From contig CANRFS010000032.1 of the NCBI GenBank assembly GCA_947629965.1, forward strand, positions 1 to 11,695: 11,695 bases of DNA, given 5' to 3'. Made by a program: the position numbers and the translations under genes. Below the pieces are notes generated by a model, which saw only the letters and a list, made by a program, of their open reading frames with translations, was not told the origin of the DNA and did no database searches. The stretch comes from an uncultured Clostridia bacterium (GTDB lineage Bacteria; Bacillota; Clostridia; TANB77; CAG-508). Below are positions 1-6,318 of the stretch, piece after piece (the first letter of the stretch is position 1; every line of letters begins with the position of its first letter).

Positions 1-405
1 ATCTCTGATAAGATTTTGGAAATTGAAAATCCTTATGAAAAAGTTTATACCGCTACTAGATTAGAACCTATAAAAAATAGGAAAGAATTTGGTAATATGC
101 TTAAAACATCTGTATATTCTCTTGCTATTAATAAAATATCTCCTCCAATTAAATCTTATAAAGATCTTCAAAATGATAGTGGTGGGGTTGTTGACTATAA
201 AGGGCAAAAGCTTGGAATTTACAAAGATAAACAAGGTAAAATGTTTGCCGTAATTCCATACTGCAAGCATTTAGGCTGTGAGCTTTCATGGAATAACTTG
301 GAAAAGACGTGGGACTGCCCATGTCATGGCTCTAGATATGATTATACTGGAAAAATTATTACAGAACCTACAACTGAAAATTTGGATGTTGTTTATTTAG
401 AATAA
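1..405 (+). CDS. FAD-dependent oxidoreductase with C-terminal Rieske [2Fe-2S] domain, 3' part only
   Basis: The reading frame is open from the first base and ends at TAA 403-405, so only the last 134 residues are visible and the true start lies outside the window. A complete Rieske cluster-binding pair is present: CKHLGC at about visible residues 88-93 and CPCHGS at about 106-111. These supply two Cys and two His iron ligands plus the usual disulfide cysteines. The roughly 75 residues before it (starting near NPYEKVYTATRLEPIK) match my recollection of the linker in Firmicutes proteins that join an N-terminal DAO-type FAD domain to a C-terminal Rieske domain (YhfW-like). The Rieske domain is seen directly; the FAD domain is inferred from that architecture. 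The protein is probably a soluble redox enzyme; its substrate is unknown. A terminator directly follows the stop. Confidence 0.85.
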   Translation: MSDKILEIENPYEKVYTATRLEPIKNRKEFGNMLKTSVYSLAINKISPPIKSYKDLQNDSGGVVDYKGQKLGIYKDKQGKMFAVIPYCKHLGCELSWNNLEKTWDCPCHGSRYDYTGKIITEPTTENLDVVYLE

Positions 406-410
406 GATTT

Positions 411-447
411 ATGAGAAAATGGAATTTTCCTTTTTCTCATTTTTTTT
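411..447 (+). terminator. Rho-independent terminator after the Rieske protein gene
   Basis: ATGAGAAAA (411-419) pairs with TTTTCTCAT (432-440). There is an inner GGA/TCC pairing around a short loop and one T-T mismatch, and seven T follow (441-447). It starts 6 nt after the stop codon and separates the flavoprotein from the next gene. Confidence 0.85.
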
Positions 448-455
448 GATTTGCA

Positions 456-484
456 TTGCAATTGTATTTTTTTACATATATAAT
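456..484 (+). promoter_or_regulatory. Sigma-A-type promoter for the AIM24-family gene
   Basis: TTGCAA (456-461) is followed by a 17-bp spacer and TATAAT (479-484). Transcription would begin near 491, leaving a leader of about 27 nt with the Shine-Dalgarno AAGGGAGA at 503-510. The position excludes any start codon upstream of the promoter. Confidence 0.75.
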
Positions 485-517
485 TTTAGTATAATTTATA
501 TGAAGGGAGAAATATTT

Positions 518-1201
518 ATGGATTATAAAATTGTCGGTCAAACAGTTCCAGTAGTTGAAGTTACTTTAAACAAGGGCGAAAGTATGTATACTCAATCTGG
601 TGGAATGGCATATCAAACAGATGGAATAGAAATGAAAACAAATACTCATGGTGGAATTATGAAGGGGCTTGGAAGAGTTCTTGCTGGTGAATCGTTGTTT
701 ATGGCAAATTATACAGCAGAAAAAGACGGTGCAACAATAGCTTTTGCTTCAACTGTTCCAGGTAGTGTAGTTCCTTTTGATTTAAGTAAATATCAAGATG
801 GACTTACATTTCAAAAAGGTGCATTTTTATGTGCAGAGTCTAATGTAGAAACTAAAATAACTTTTACGAAACGCTTTAGTAGTGGTTTTTGGGGTGGTGA
901 AGGATTTATTCTTCAAAAAGCTATGGGCAATGGAATGTTATTTTTAGAAGTTGATGGAGATCCTATCGTAAAAGAACTTTCAGCTGGCGAAGTTTTAAAA
1001 GTAGATACAGGAAATGTTGTTGCATTTTCGCCTAGTGTTTCTTATGAAGTAGAGACAGTAAAAGGTTTAGGAAATATATTTTTGGGAGGGGAAGGATTGT
1101 TCTTAACAAGATTAGTTGGCCCTGGTAAAGTAATACTTCAATCTCAAAACTTTGGAGATTTTGCTGGAAGAATTATGGGATTCTTACCTAAAAATAGATA
1201 A
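518..1201 (+). CDS. AIM24 / TIGR00266 family protein
   Basis: The protein is 227 residues, starting MDYKIVGQTVP. It has the glycine-rich beta-repeat character of the AIM24 family (Pfam AIM24, TIGR00266): a GESMYTQSGGMAYQ segment near residue 20, a GGIMKGLGRVLAGES segment near 50, a GGEGFILQKAMGNG segment near 130 and GGEGLFLTRLVGPG near 195. This internal similarity suggests a duplicated beta-sandwich. There is no signal peptide or membrane segment. The family has no established biochemical role in bacteria; a fungal relative is mitochondrial. The start at 518 is chosen because AAGGGAGA lies 7 nt upstream and the promoter is at 456-484. The frame stays open back to 419, but that extension would run through the previous terminator and this promoter. 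The gene is transcribed alone, with terminators on both sides. Confidence 0.88.
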   Translation: MDYKIVGQTVPVVEVTLNKGESMYTQSGGMAYQTDGIEMKTNTHGGIMKGLGRVLAGESLFMANYTAEKDGATIAFASTVPGSVVPFDLSKYQDGLTFQKGAFLCAESNVETKITFTKRFSSGFWGGEGFILQKAMGNGMLFLEVDGDPIVKELSAGEVLKVDTGNVVAFSPSVSYEVETVKGLGNIFLGGEGLFLTRLVGPGKVILQSQNFGDFAGRIMGFLPKNR

Positions 1202-1210
1202 TTTTATTCT

Positions 1211-1249
1211 AAATGAAAAAAGGGAATTAATTCCCTTTTTTCATTTTTA
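1211..1249 (+). terminator. Rho-independent terminator, perfect palindrome
   Basis: ATGAAAAAAGGGAATT (1213-1228) is followed directly by its exact complement (1229-1244), and T-rich sequence follows. It lies 10 nt after the AIM24-family stop. Because it is palindromic it may also slow transcription arriving from the right, though the T-tract on that side is short. Confidence 0.88.
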
Positions 1250-1267
1250 TATTTTTACAAAAATCAC

Positions 1268-1296
1268 TTGAATAATACTTAAAACCAAGCTATAAT
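1268..1296 (+). promoter_or_regulatory. Promoter of tRNA-Arg
   Basis: TTGAAT (1268-1273), a 17-bp spacer and a perfect TATAAT (1291-1296). The expected start near 1303 leaves a short 5' extension of about 13 nt before the mature tRNA. Confidence 0.8.
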
Positions 1297-1315
1297 ATAT
1301 AAGTACATTAAATAT

Positions 1316-1391
1316 GCGCCCATAGTCTAGTTGGATAGAATAGCAGGCTACGAACTTGCAGAGGGGGGTTCAAGTCCCTCTGGGCGTACCA
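1316..1391 (+). tRNA. tRNA-Arg (anticodon ACG)
   Basis: This is a 76-nt cloverleaf with CCA encoded (1389-1391). The acceptor stem pairs GCGCCCA (1316-1322) with TGGGCGT (1381-1387), the first pair being G-U. The anticodon arm GCAGG-CTACGAA-CTTGC (1343-1359) exposes ACG at 1350-1352, which would be read as ICG after deamination and decode CGU/CGC/CGA. The variable region is 4 nt, and the T-arm has loop TTCAAGT with a stem containing one G-U. The D-arm (1325-1341) keeps the AGTTGGATA loop, but its stem GTCT/GAAT has one Watson-Crick pair, two G-U pairs and a C-A mismatch, which is weak. The gene has its own promoter and terminator. Confidence 0.93.
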
Positions 1392-1392
1392 T

Positions 1393-1425
1393 ACTCTCAA
1401 GCTAATTTGAGAGTTTTTATTTTTT
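1393..1425 (+). terminator. Rho-independent terminator of tRNA-Arg
   Basis: ACTCTCAA (1393-1400) and TTGAGAGT (1407-1414) form an 8-bp stem with a 6-nt loop, followed by TTTTATTTTTT. It starts 1 nt after the encoded CCA. Confidence 0.9.
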
Positions 1426-1434
1426 ATAAATATA

Positions 1435-2511
1435 TTAACTTTTTTCTAAACTATCTATATTTTTACTTTGTGCACATTCATCAAGCATTGAGTGAATATC
1501 TTGTAAATTGCCAATTATTTCATCTTTATGCTCACCAAACCATTGCAAATCAAACATATTTTTATATCTTTCATATGTATGTCTAACAGATTTATCAATT
1601 TTGGAATTTAAAATTTCCCATGTATTATTTGGATTTAATGTAATAGAATTATATTTTCTCTCAGAATTTTTTGTTCCTAAAAGTTGATCTTGTCGTATAG
1701 TTTGCTTTAATCCACATTTTGTAAGTAGTTTTTCTGCACATAGGGTTTCTTGCACATAACCTTCTGATGAATATTTAGATTTTGAATCTGGTAGCTTTAA
1801 AGAACTTCTTAATTCTTGACATTCTTCAGGAATTTGACTTGCTGGTAAAGATAAAATTTTATTTAAAATATTATTTTCATCATAAGTGTTTATGCCTTCT
1901 TCTAAGCCAATGTTTTTTTCTTTTAAATCTTCTATTACTATAGTATCTCCTTCTGTATATACTTTGCTATAAGTAACAGATATTCCGCTTCTTTCGATTA
2001 AAATTTGATTTTCATCTTTGTCTTGTAACAAATTAATGCTGTTTTGGTCAGATTTAAAAGCATGAGATAATTCGTGTACAAATGTAGCCAACATGTCTAA
2101 TTTATCATCACTTGTTTGGATTGAAATAACATCTGATTTACCATTTAATATAATTTTCCCGTCTTTCACATTTAATATAGGTGTAGAAAGGTGCACGCCC
2201 GTAGCTCCTTTTAATTCATCTTCAGTAACTGCACGTATTTGTTCTTTTCTTTTTAAATTTGAAGGCGTGTTTTTTTTAACTATATCATACATAGTTTCAT
2301 TTTCTAAAGGTTTTTCAATATTTATCTTTCTTAATACATTAAATAATATGTCTTTATATTCATGTCCATAGTATTCTATCATAATTGGAAATGATAATCT
2401 AAGCATATTTGCAATATCTGTGTCATATTCTTTTTCAGATATAACTGCTTCTAACTCATCATGATATTTTAAATATGAGTTATATCTATATTTTTGCTGC
2501 AAAAGTGGCAT
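1435..2511 (-). CDS. Predicted soluble zincin-type metallopeptidase (HELSH motif), family not recognised
   Basis: The protein has 358 residues. The clear feature is FVHELSHAF with H146, E147 and H150, the HExxH zinc site of zincin peptidases. A later LEEGINTY segment (E204/E205) resembles the Glu-containing third-ligand helix (gluzincin-like EExxN/Y). The 54-residue gap between motifs fits a small catalytic core. The flanks (residues 1-140 and 215-358) are charged and mostly helical and I recognise no domain in them. There is no signal peptide, lipobox or transmembrane segment, so it is probably cytoplasmic. The start is well set: AGAGGTG (complement of 2517-2523) lies about 5 nt upstream. 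The gene is alone, has its own promoter, and converges on the tRNA-Arg unit with no obvious terminator of its own. Peptidase activity is inferred from motifs; substrate unknown. Confidence 0.72.
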   Translation of the reverse strand: MPLLQQKYRYNSYLKYHDELEAVISEKEYDTDIANMLRLSFPIMIEYYGHEYKDILFNVLRKINIEKPLENETMYDIVKKNTPSNLKRKEQIRAVTEDELKGATGVHLSTPILNVKDGKIILNGKSDVISIQTSDDKLDMLATFVHELSHAFKSDQNSINLLQDKDENQILIERSGISVTYSKVYTEGDTIVIEDLKEKNIGLEEGINTYDENNILNKILSLPASQIPEECQELRSSLKLPDSKSKYSSEGYVQETLCAEKLLTKCGLKQTIRQDQLLGTKNSERKYNSITLNPNNTWEILNSKIDKSVRHTYERYKNMFDLQWFGEHKDEIIGNLQDIHSMLDECAQSKNIDSLEKS

Positions 2512-2528
2512 AATATCACCTCTTTTTA

Positions 2529-2557
2529 ATTATAACATTTTTTAAATTATTATACAA
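2529..2557 (-). promoter_or_regulatory. Promoter of the metallopeptidase gene
   Basis: Read on the minus strand: TTGTAT (complement of 2552-2557), 17 bp, TATAAT (complement of 2529-2534), with TG one base before the -10 (extended -10). Initiation near 2522 would leave a leader of only about 11 nt that begins inside the Shine-Dalgarno. Confidence 0.6.
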
Positions 2558-2570
2558 ATTTATGTAAAGA

Positions 2571-2600
2571 AAAAAGATATGTGATAACTTTTCACACATC
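2571..2600 (-). terminator. Terminator of the copper operon
   Basis: On the minus strand GATGTGTGA pairs with TCACATATC (9 bp with one G-U; genomic 2592-2600 and 2576-2584) around a 7-nt loop. A run of T follows (genomic A 2571-2575). It lies 13 nt after the copA stop and ends the operon before the metallopeptidase promoter. Confidence 0.82.
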
Positions 2601-2613
2601 TTTTTATCTTCAC

Positions 2614-4812
2614 TTATCTTTTTAATCTTAAAGCATTTAGTATTACTGTAATGCTACTTAAAACCATTGCCAAACTTGCAAACATTGGATTTATTGAAAT
2701 TCCAATAGGTTTTAATACTCCTATTGCTATTGGTATCATTAATGTATTATAGAAGAATGCCCAAAATAGATTTTGTTTTATATTTCTAATTGTTCTTTTA
2801 CTAATATTTATTAAATTTACAATACTTTGTAAATCGTTGCTTGTAAGTATTACATTTGATGCGTCCATTGCAATATCTGTTCCACTGTTTACGCTTACTC
2901 CTATATCACATGCAGTTAATGCTGGGCTATCATTTATCCCATCTCCACACATCATTACAAATTTATTTTCACTCTTTAAATTTTTAATTGTTTCTGCTTT
3001 CTCGCTTGGCATAACGTTTGCAATTACTTTTGTAATCCCTATATCATTTGCAATTTTTTCAGCAGTTTCTTTGTTATCTCCTGTTAGCATTATTGTTTCT
3101 ATTTTATTTTTATTTAAAGTAGAAATTACTTCTTTTGCATTATCTCTTAAAATATCATTTATGCCTATAATTGCAATTATTTCTTTATTTTGTACTACAT
3201 ATACTATGCTATTTCCATCTTTTGCAAGATTTTTTTCGTCTTCTTCGTGATTATTTTTAATTTCATATTTTGATAATATTTTTGAGTTTCCAAGTAGTAT
3301 CTCATTATTTTCCACTTCTGCTTTTATTCCTAATCCTGCTATGTTTTCAAAATTGCTTACATTTAAAACTTTTAGATTATTTTCCTCAATGTAATCTGTA
3401 AAAGCTTTTCCAATAGGATGAGTAGATTTACTTTCAATACTTCCTACTATTTGTAATAGGTTATTTTTTTCCATATTACTGTAATTTATAACTTTCGAAA
3501 TTTTTAATTTTCCATAAGTTAATGTTCCGGTTTTATCGAATACTATTGTGTCTACTTTTTGTGCATTTTCTAATATTTCGCTCTTCTTTACTAATATTCC
3601 TTTTTGTGCGCATTTTCCTTCTGATATTACAATTGCAAGTGGTGTTGCAAGTCCAAGGCTACATGGGCATGCTACTACTAGAACTGTTACAAATGTAGTA
3701 AGTGCAATTTCTATAGGTTCTCCTAACATTAAATATATAAAAAACGATATAATACTAATTATTATAACTACTGGAACAAATACTCCAGATACCTTGTCTG
3801 CTACTTTTGCTATTGGTGCTTTTGTGTTACTTGCTTCTACAACTAATTTTACAATTTCTGATATTGTTGATTCTTTTCCAATCCTTTCTGCTTTATATTC
3901 TATATATCCATCATAATTTATACTTCCTGCAATAACAGTACTTCCTATTTCTTTTGCCACAGGCTTACTTTCTCCTGTTATAAAAGATTCGTCTAGATGA
4001 CTTTTTCCTGTTATGATTTCTCCATCTACTGCTATTTTATCGCTAGGTCTTGCTACAACTATATCTCCTTTATGTATTTCGTCTAAAGTTACTTCTTTTT
4101 CTACACCATCAATTTTTACAATTGCTGTATTTGGAGTTATTTTTACTAATTTTTGTATAGCTTCTTTCGTTTTGTCTTTACTAATTCCATCAATATATCT
4201 GCCAAGTTTTATAAAATAAATAACTATCGCTGCGGATTCAAAATATAAATTCATAACCATATGTTTATTTCCACTAAAGACCATATACATACTATATAGA
4301 CTATAAGATAGACTAGCTATAACTCCTATACCTACTAAAGTATCCATGTTTGGTGTTCCATGAATTAAATTTTTATATCCATTTTTTAAGATATCAAAAC
4401 CATACCATAAAAATGCTAATGTGAATAGTAATAAACATATCATATAATTTATACTATTAATATGTGGGTCAAGTAATGGAATTGTAGGCAAATTTATCAT
4501 ATGTCCCATTGAAATATACATGAGTAAAATTGCAAGAATTGTAAAAATTATAAATTTAATTTTTTCTTTTTTATTCTTGCCTTCGATTTTTATTTCTTTA
4601 AATTCACCTAAGCTTTTAAATCCAGCCTGTTTAACAAATTCTTCTAAATTTTCAACAGTTAATAACTTTTCATCATATTCAATACTAGCATTTGCCATTA
4701 CTAAATTAACTGCTGCCTCTTTTACTCCATTTTGCTTATTTAAATACTTTTCTAATCCGTTAGAGCAAGCTGAACATGTCATTCCATCAATTGATAAGAT
4801 TATCTTTTTCAT
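2614..4812 (-). CDS. copA: Copper-exporting P1B-type ATPase CopA
   Basis: The 732-residue membrane pump should use ATP to move Cu(I) out of the cytoplasm. One N-terminal heavy-metal-associated domain (about residues 1-68) has the Cu-binding GMTCSAC motif (C13, C16). Membrane helices follow at about 86-104, 121-141, 157-179 and 185-205. The actuator loop has TGES at 279-282. The transport-site CPC (C382, C384) lies in the sixth helix. Next are the phosphorylation motif DKTGT (D426), the P1B hallmark HP (465-466) and GDGIND (623-628). The C-terminal pair of helices has the YN and the SSxxVxxNALRLK pattern typical of Cu(I) pumps. The Cu(I) assignment rests on CPC plus the C-terminal signature and on the copZ/csoR neighbours. 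Start: AAGGAGA (complement of 4819-4825) is 6 nt upstream. The gene is last in the operon, 14 nt after copZ. Confidence 0.96.
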   Translation of the reverse strand: MKKIILSIDGMTCSACSNGLEKYLNKQNGVKEAAVNLVMANASIEYDEKLLTVENLEEFVKQAGFKSLGEFKEIKIEGKNKKEKIKFIIFTILAILLMYISMGHMINLPTIPLLDPHINSINYMICLLLFTLAFLWYGFDILKNGYKNLIHGTPNMDTLVGIGVIASLSYSLYSMYMVFSGNKHMVMNLYFESAAIVIYFIKLGRYIDGISKDKTKEAIQKLVKITPNTAIVKIDGVEKEVTLDEIHKGDIVVARPSDKIAVDGEIITGKSHLDESFITGESKPVAKEIGSTVIAGSINYDGYIEYKAERIGKESTISEIVKLVVEASNTKAPIAKVADKVSGVFVPVVIIISIISFFIYLMLGEPIEIALTTFVTVLVVACPCSLGLATPLAIVISEGKCAQKGILVKKSEILENAQKVDTIVFDKTGTLTYGKLKISKVINYSNMEKNNLLQIVGSIESKSTHPIGKAFTDYIEENNLKVLNVSNFENIAGLGIKAEVENNEILLGNSKILSKYEIKNNHEEDEKNLAKDGNSIVYVVQNKEIIAIIGINDILRDNAKEVISTLNKNKIETIMLTGDNKETAEKIANDIGITKVIANVMPSEKAETIKNLKSENKFVMMCGDGINDSPALTACDIGVSVNSGTDIAMDASNVILTSNDLQSIVNLINISKRTIRNIKQNLFWAFFYNTLMIPIAIGVLKPIGISINPMFASLAMVLSSITVILNALRLKR

Positions 4813-4826
4813 AGAAAATCTCCTTA

Positions 4827-5033
4827 TTATTCTTTTACTTCATATCCAATGTCTTCTATTTTTGCTTTTATAATAGAAGAATCTATTTCTTTATTTAATG
4901 TAACTGTAACATTTCCAGTTACATGATCTGCTTTAACATTTTCTACTCCGTCTATTGTTTTTAACGCGCTTTGGACTCTGTTTTCACAGCCTCCACACAT
5001 CATACCTTCTACTTTAAATTTTAATTCTTTCAT
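4827..5033 (-). CDS. copZ: Copper chaperone CopZ (heavy-metal-associated domain protein)
   Basis: The protein has 68 residues and is a single ferredoxin-like HMA domain. GMMCGGC near residues 10-15 supplies the two Cys that hold Cu(I), and the betaalphabetabetaalphabeta pattern fills the rest (VEGMMCGGCENRVQSAL, then NVTVTLNKE and IEDIGYEV). It is expected to carry Cu(I) in the cytoplasm to the N-terminal domain of CopA and possibly to exchange Cu with CsoR. It is encoded between tcdA (35 nt upstream) and copA (14 nt downstream), with a strong GGGAGG Shine-Dalgarno (complement of 5042-5047). The CxxC position and size are as usual for the family. Specificity for copper rather than another thiophilic metal is inferred from the operon. 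Confidence 0.93.
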   Translation of the reverse strand: MKELKFKVEGMMCGGCENRVQSALKTIDGVENVKADHVTGNVTVTLNKEIDSSIIKAKIEDIGYEVKE

Positions 5034-5068
5034 ATTTAAAACCTCCCTTTTAGCAATTAATGCTCATT

Positions 5069-5815
5069 TTATTTTTTTATAATATCTTTAATAACTTCTC
5101 CTGCAATTATTAGACCTGCCACTGATGGAACAAAGGAGATACTTCCTGGTACTTGTTTTTTATTCGTGTGTTCTTTATTTTGTAAATCTGCAAATTCATC
5201 TTTACATTTATATTCTAGTATTTCATCTGGTTTTATTGGTTCTTCTTTAGAATATACAACTTTTAATTTCTTTATTCCTCTTAAGCGAAGTTCTTTTCTC
5301 ATAACTTTTGCAAGTGGACATATACTTGTTTTATATATATCTGTTATTTCAAACTTAGTAGGGTCTAATTTATTTCCGGTTCCCATACAAGATATTATAG
5401 GTATATTTAATTTATTTGCTCTAATAACTAATTCTATTTTTGCTGTGACTGTATCTACTGCGTCTACTATATAATCTACTGTTTCATCTAATATTCCTTT
5501 GCTTTCTGGCATAAAAAATTCTTGGAATATTTCTACATTTGCATTTGGGTTTATTTCTAATATTCTTTCCTTTGCAACTTCTGCTTTATATTTTCCTATT
5601 GTTTTTTTTGTACTAATTAATTGTCTGTTTAGATTTGTTAAACAAATTTTATCATTATCTACTAATATAAAATTTCCTATTCCAGCTCTTACAAGAGCTT
5701 CTACTACAAAAGAACCAACTCCTCCTATTCCAAAGATAGCTATTTTAGATTTATTTAGCTTCTCTATTGCTTCTTTTCCAATTAATAATTCTGTTCTTGA
5801 AAACTGATCTAGCAT
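5069..5815 (-). CDS. tcdA: tRNA threonylcarbamoyladenosine dehydratase TcdA (ThiF/E1-like)
   Basis: The protein has 248 residues and belongs to the ThiF/MoeB/E1-like adenylating superfamily, TcdA (YgdL/CsdL) branch. The N-terminal SRTELLIG leads into a Rossmann nucleotide site GIGGVG (residues 29-34) with acidic LVDND (51-55) and the ATP-contacting TNLNRQ (60-65). The YKTSICPLAKVMRKELRLRG segment near 162-181 matches the TcdA family (E. coli: KT-x-DPLA). The ending PGSISFVPSVAGLIIAGEVI is also typical. The known role is ATP-dependent dehydration of t6A37 in tRNAs to cyclic t6A; E. coli TcdA works with the CsdA/CsdE sulfur system. No MoaD-like partner or rhodanese domain is present here. It is second in the CsoR-controlled operon, 16 nt after csoR, with Shine-Dalgarno GGGAGA (complement of 5825-5830). 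Family assignment is strong; a copper role is not shown. Confidence 0.88.
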   Translation of the reverse strand: MLDQFSRTELLIGKEAIEKLNKSKIAIFGIGGVGSFVVEALVRAGIGNFILVDNDKICLTNLNRQLISTKKTIGKYKAEVAKERILEINPNANVEIFQEFFMPESKGILDETVDYIVDAVDTVTAKIELVIRANKLNIPIISCMGTGNKLDPTKFEITDIYKTSICPLAKVMRKELRLRGIKKLKVVYSKEEPIKPDEILEYKCKDEFADLQNKEHTNKKQVPGSISFVPSVAGLIIAGEVIKDIIKK

Positions 5816-5831
5816 TTTATTTTATCTCCCT

Positions 5832-6146
5832 TTACTGCATTTTTTTTATGATAGTAACTACATCATCTAGTATATCTAAATTTCCCATTTGTATCTCATA
5901 AGCAACACATGTTTTTAAATGGCTCTCTAATATACTATTTCCTAAAGTTTGTAATGATTTGCAAGCTGCTGCAATTTGGATTAATACATCATCGCAATAT
6001 CTATCATCTGCAATCATTTGATTTATTCCTCTTACCTGTCCTTCAATTATATTTAATCTTTTAGTTAAATTTTTCTTTTCTTCTTCTGTTCTATGTGTAC
6101 TTTTTCCACTTTGCATGCAACACTTTCCGCATTTTTCACAACTCAT
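5832..6146 (-). CDS. csoR: Copper-sensing transcriptional repressor CsoR
   Basis: The 104-residue, all-helical protein belongs to the CsoR/RcnR (DUF156) family. The core from about residue 26 (LTKRLNIIEGQVRGINQMI) is the DNA-binding helix region. The Cu(I) ligands are C51 (RYCDDV), H76 and C80 (SHLKTC). Spacings of 25 and 4 residues are the same as in the M. tuberculosis protein (C36, H61, C65). The C-x-H-C set argues for copper rather than nickel, formaldehyde or persulfide sensing. The first 16 residues add a Cys-rich tail, CEKCGKCC, with four Cys. Regulation is visible: the perfect inverted repeat at 6171-6189 lies inside its own promoter, so the protein should repress the whole operon until Cu(I) binds. 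Start: AAGAGGTG (complement of 6152-6159) is 5-6 nt upstream. Confidence 0.95.
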   Translation of the reverse strand: MSCEKCGKCCMQSGKSTHRTEEEKKNLTKRLNIIEGQVRGINQMIADDRYCDDVLIQIAAACKSLQTLGNSILESHLKTCVAYEIQMGNLDILDDVVTIIKKMQ

Positions 6147-6166
6147 CTTTTCACCTCTTCTTTATG

Positions 6167-6196
6167 ATTGTATACCCCGTGGGGGTATATTGTCAA
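6167..6196 (-). promoter_or_regulatory. Copper operon promoter with CsoR operator
   Basis: Read on the minus strand: TTGACA (complement of 6191-6196), then -10 candidates TATACA (16-bp spacer, 6169-6174) or TACAAT (18-bp spacer, 6167-6172). The spacer is almost filled by a perfect 8-bp inverted repeat, TATACCCC-gtg-GGGGTATA (6171-6189). This has the C-tract/G-tract dyad known for CsoR boxes. Bound CsoR would cover the whole promoter. Initiation near 6160 leaves a leader of about 14 nt. Confidence 0.9.
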
Positions 6197-6318
6197 TACA
6201 ATTTAAACAAATTATAATATATCAATTTTTTATCTCTATTTTACATGTACTCAATCGTATCGCCCCTATATAATTTTAGCATAAAGCTTTCTGGTAGACA
6301 TATTTTAAATATTAAAGT

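Noticed and set aside
419..517. N-terminal extension of the AIM24-family protein that would form a hydrophobic, membrane-like leader
   Set aside because: The extension overlaps the preceding terminator hairpin and the gene's own promoter and has no ribosome site; the ATG at 518 has a strong one.
1393..1425. The tRNA terminator acting also for the facing metallopeptidase gene
   Set aside because: In the leftward direction no T-tract follows the stem, so it would not be a standard terminator there.
1356..1586. A + strand frame starting in the tRNA gene and running into the metallopeptidase gene
   Set aside because: It begins in the tRNA, crosses its terminator and is antisense to a better supported gene.
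2837..4219. Several + strand reading frames opposite copA
   Set aside because: They are antisense shadows of the conserved ATPase, rich in Ile, Ser and Phe, and lack ribosome sites.
6197..6318. A terminator for the MerR/VIT-VWA operon before the copper promoter
   Set aside because: Only weak pairings such as AGC/GCT are present with no stable stem and T-tract; read-through into csoR cannot be excluded.
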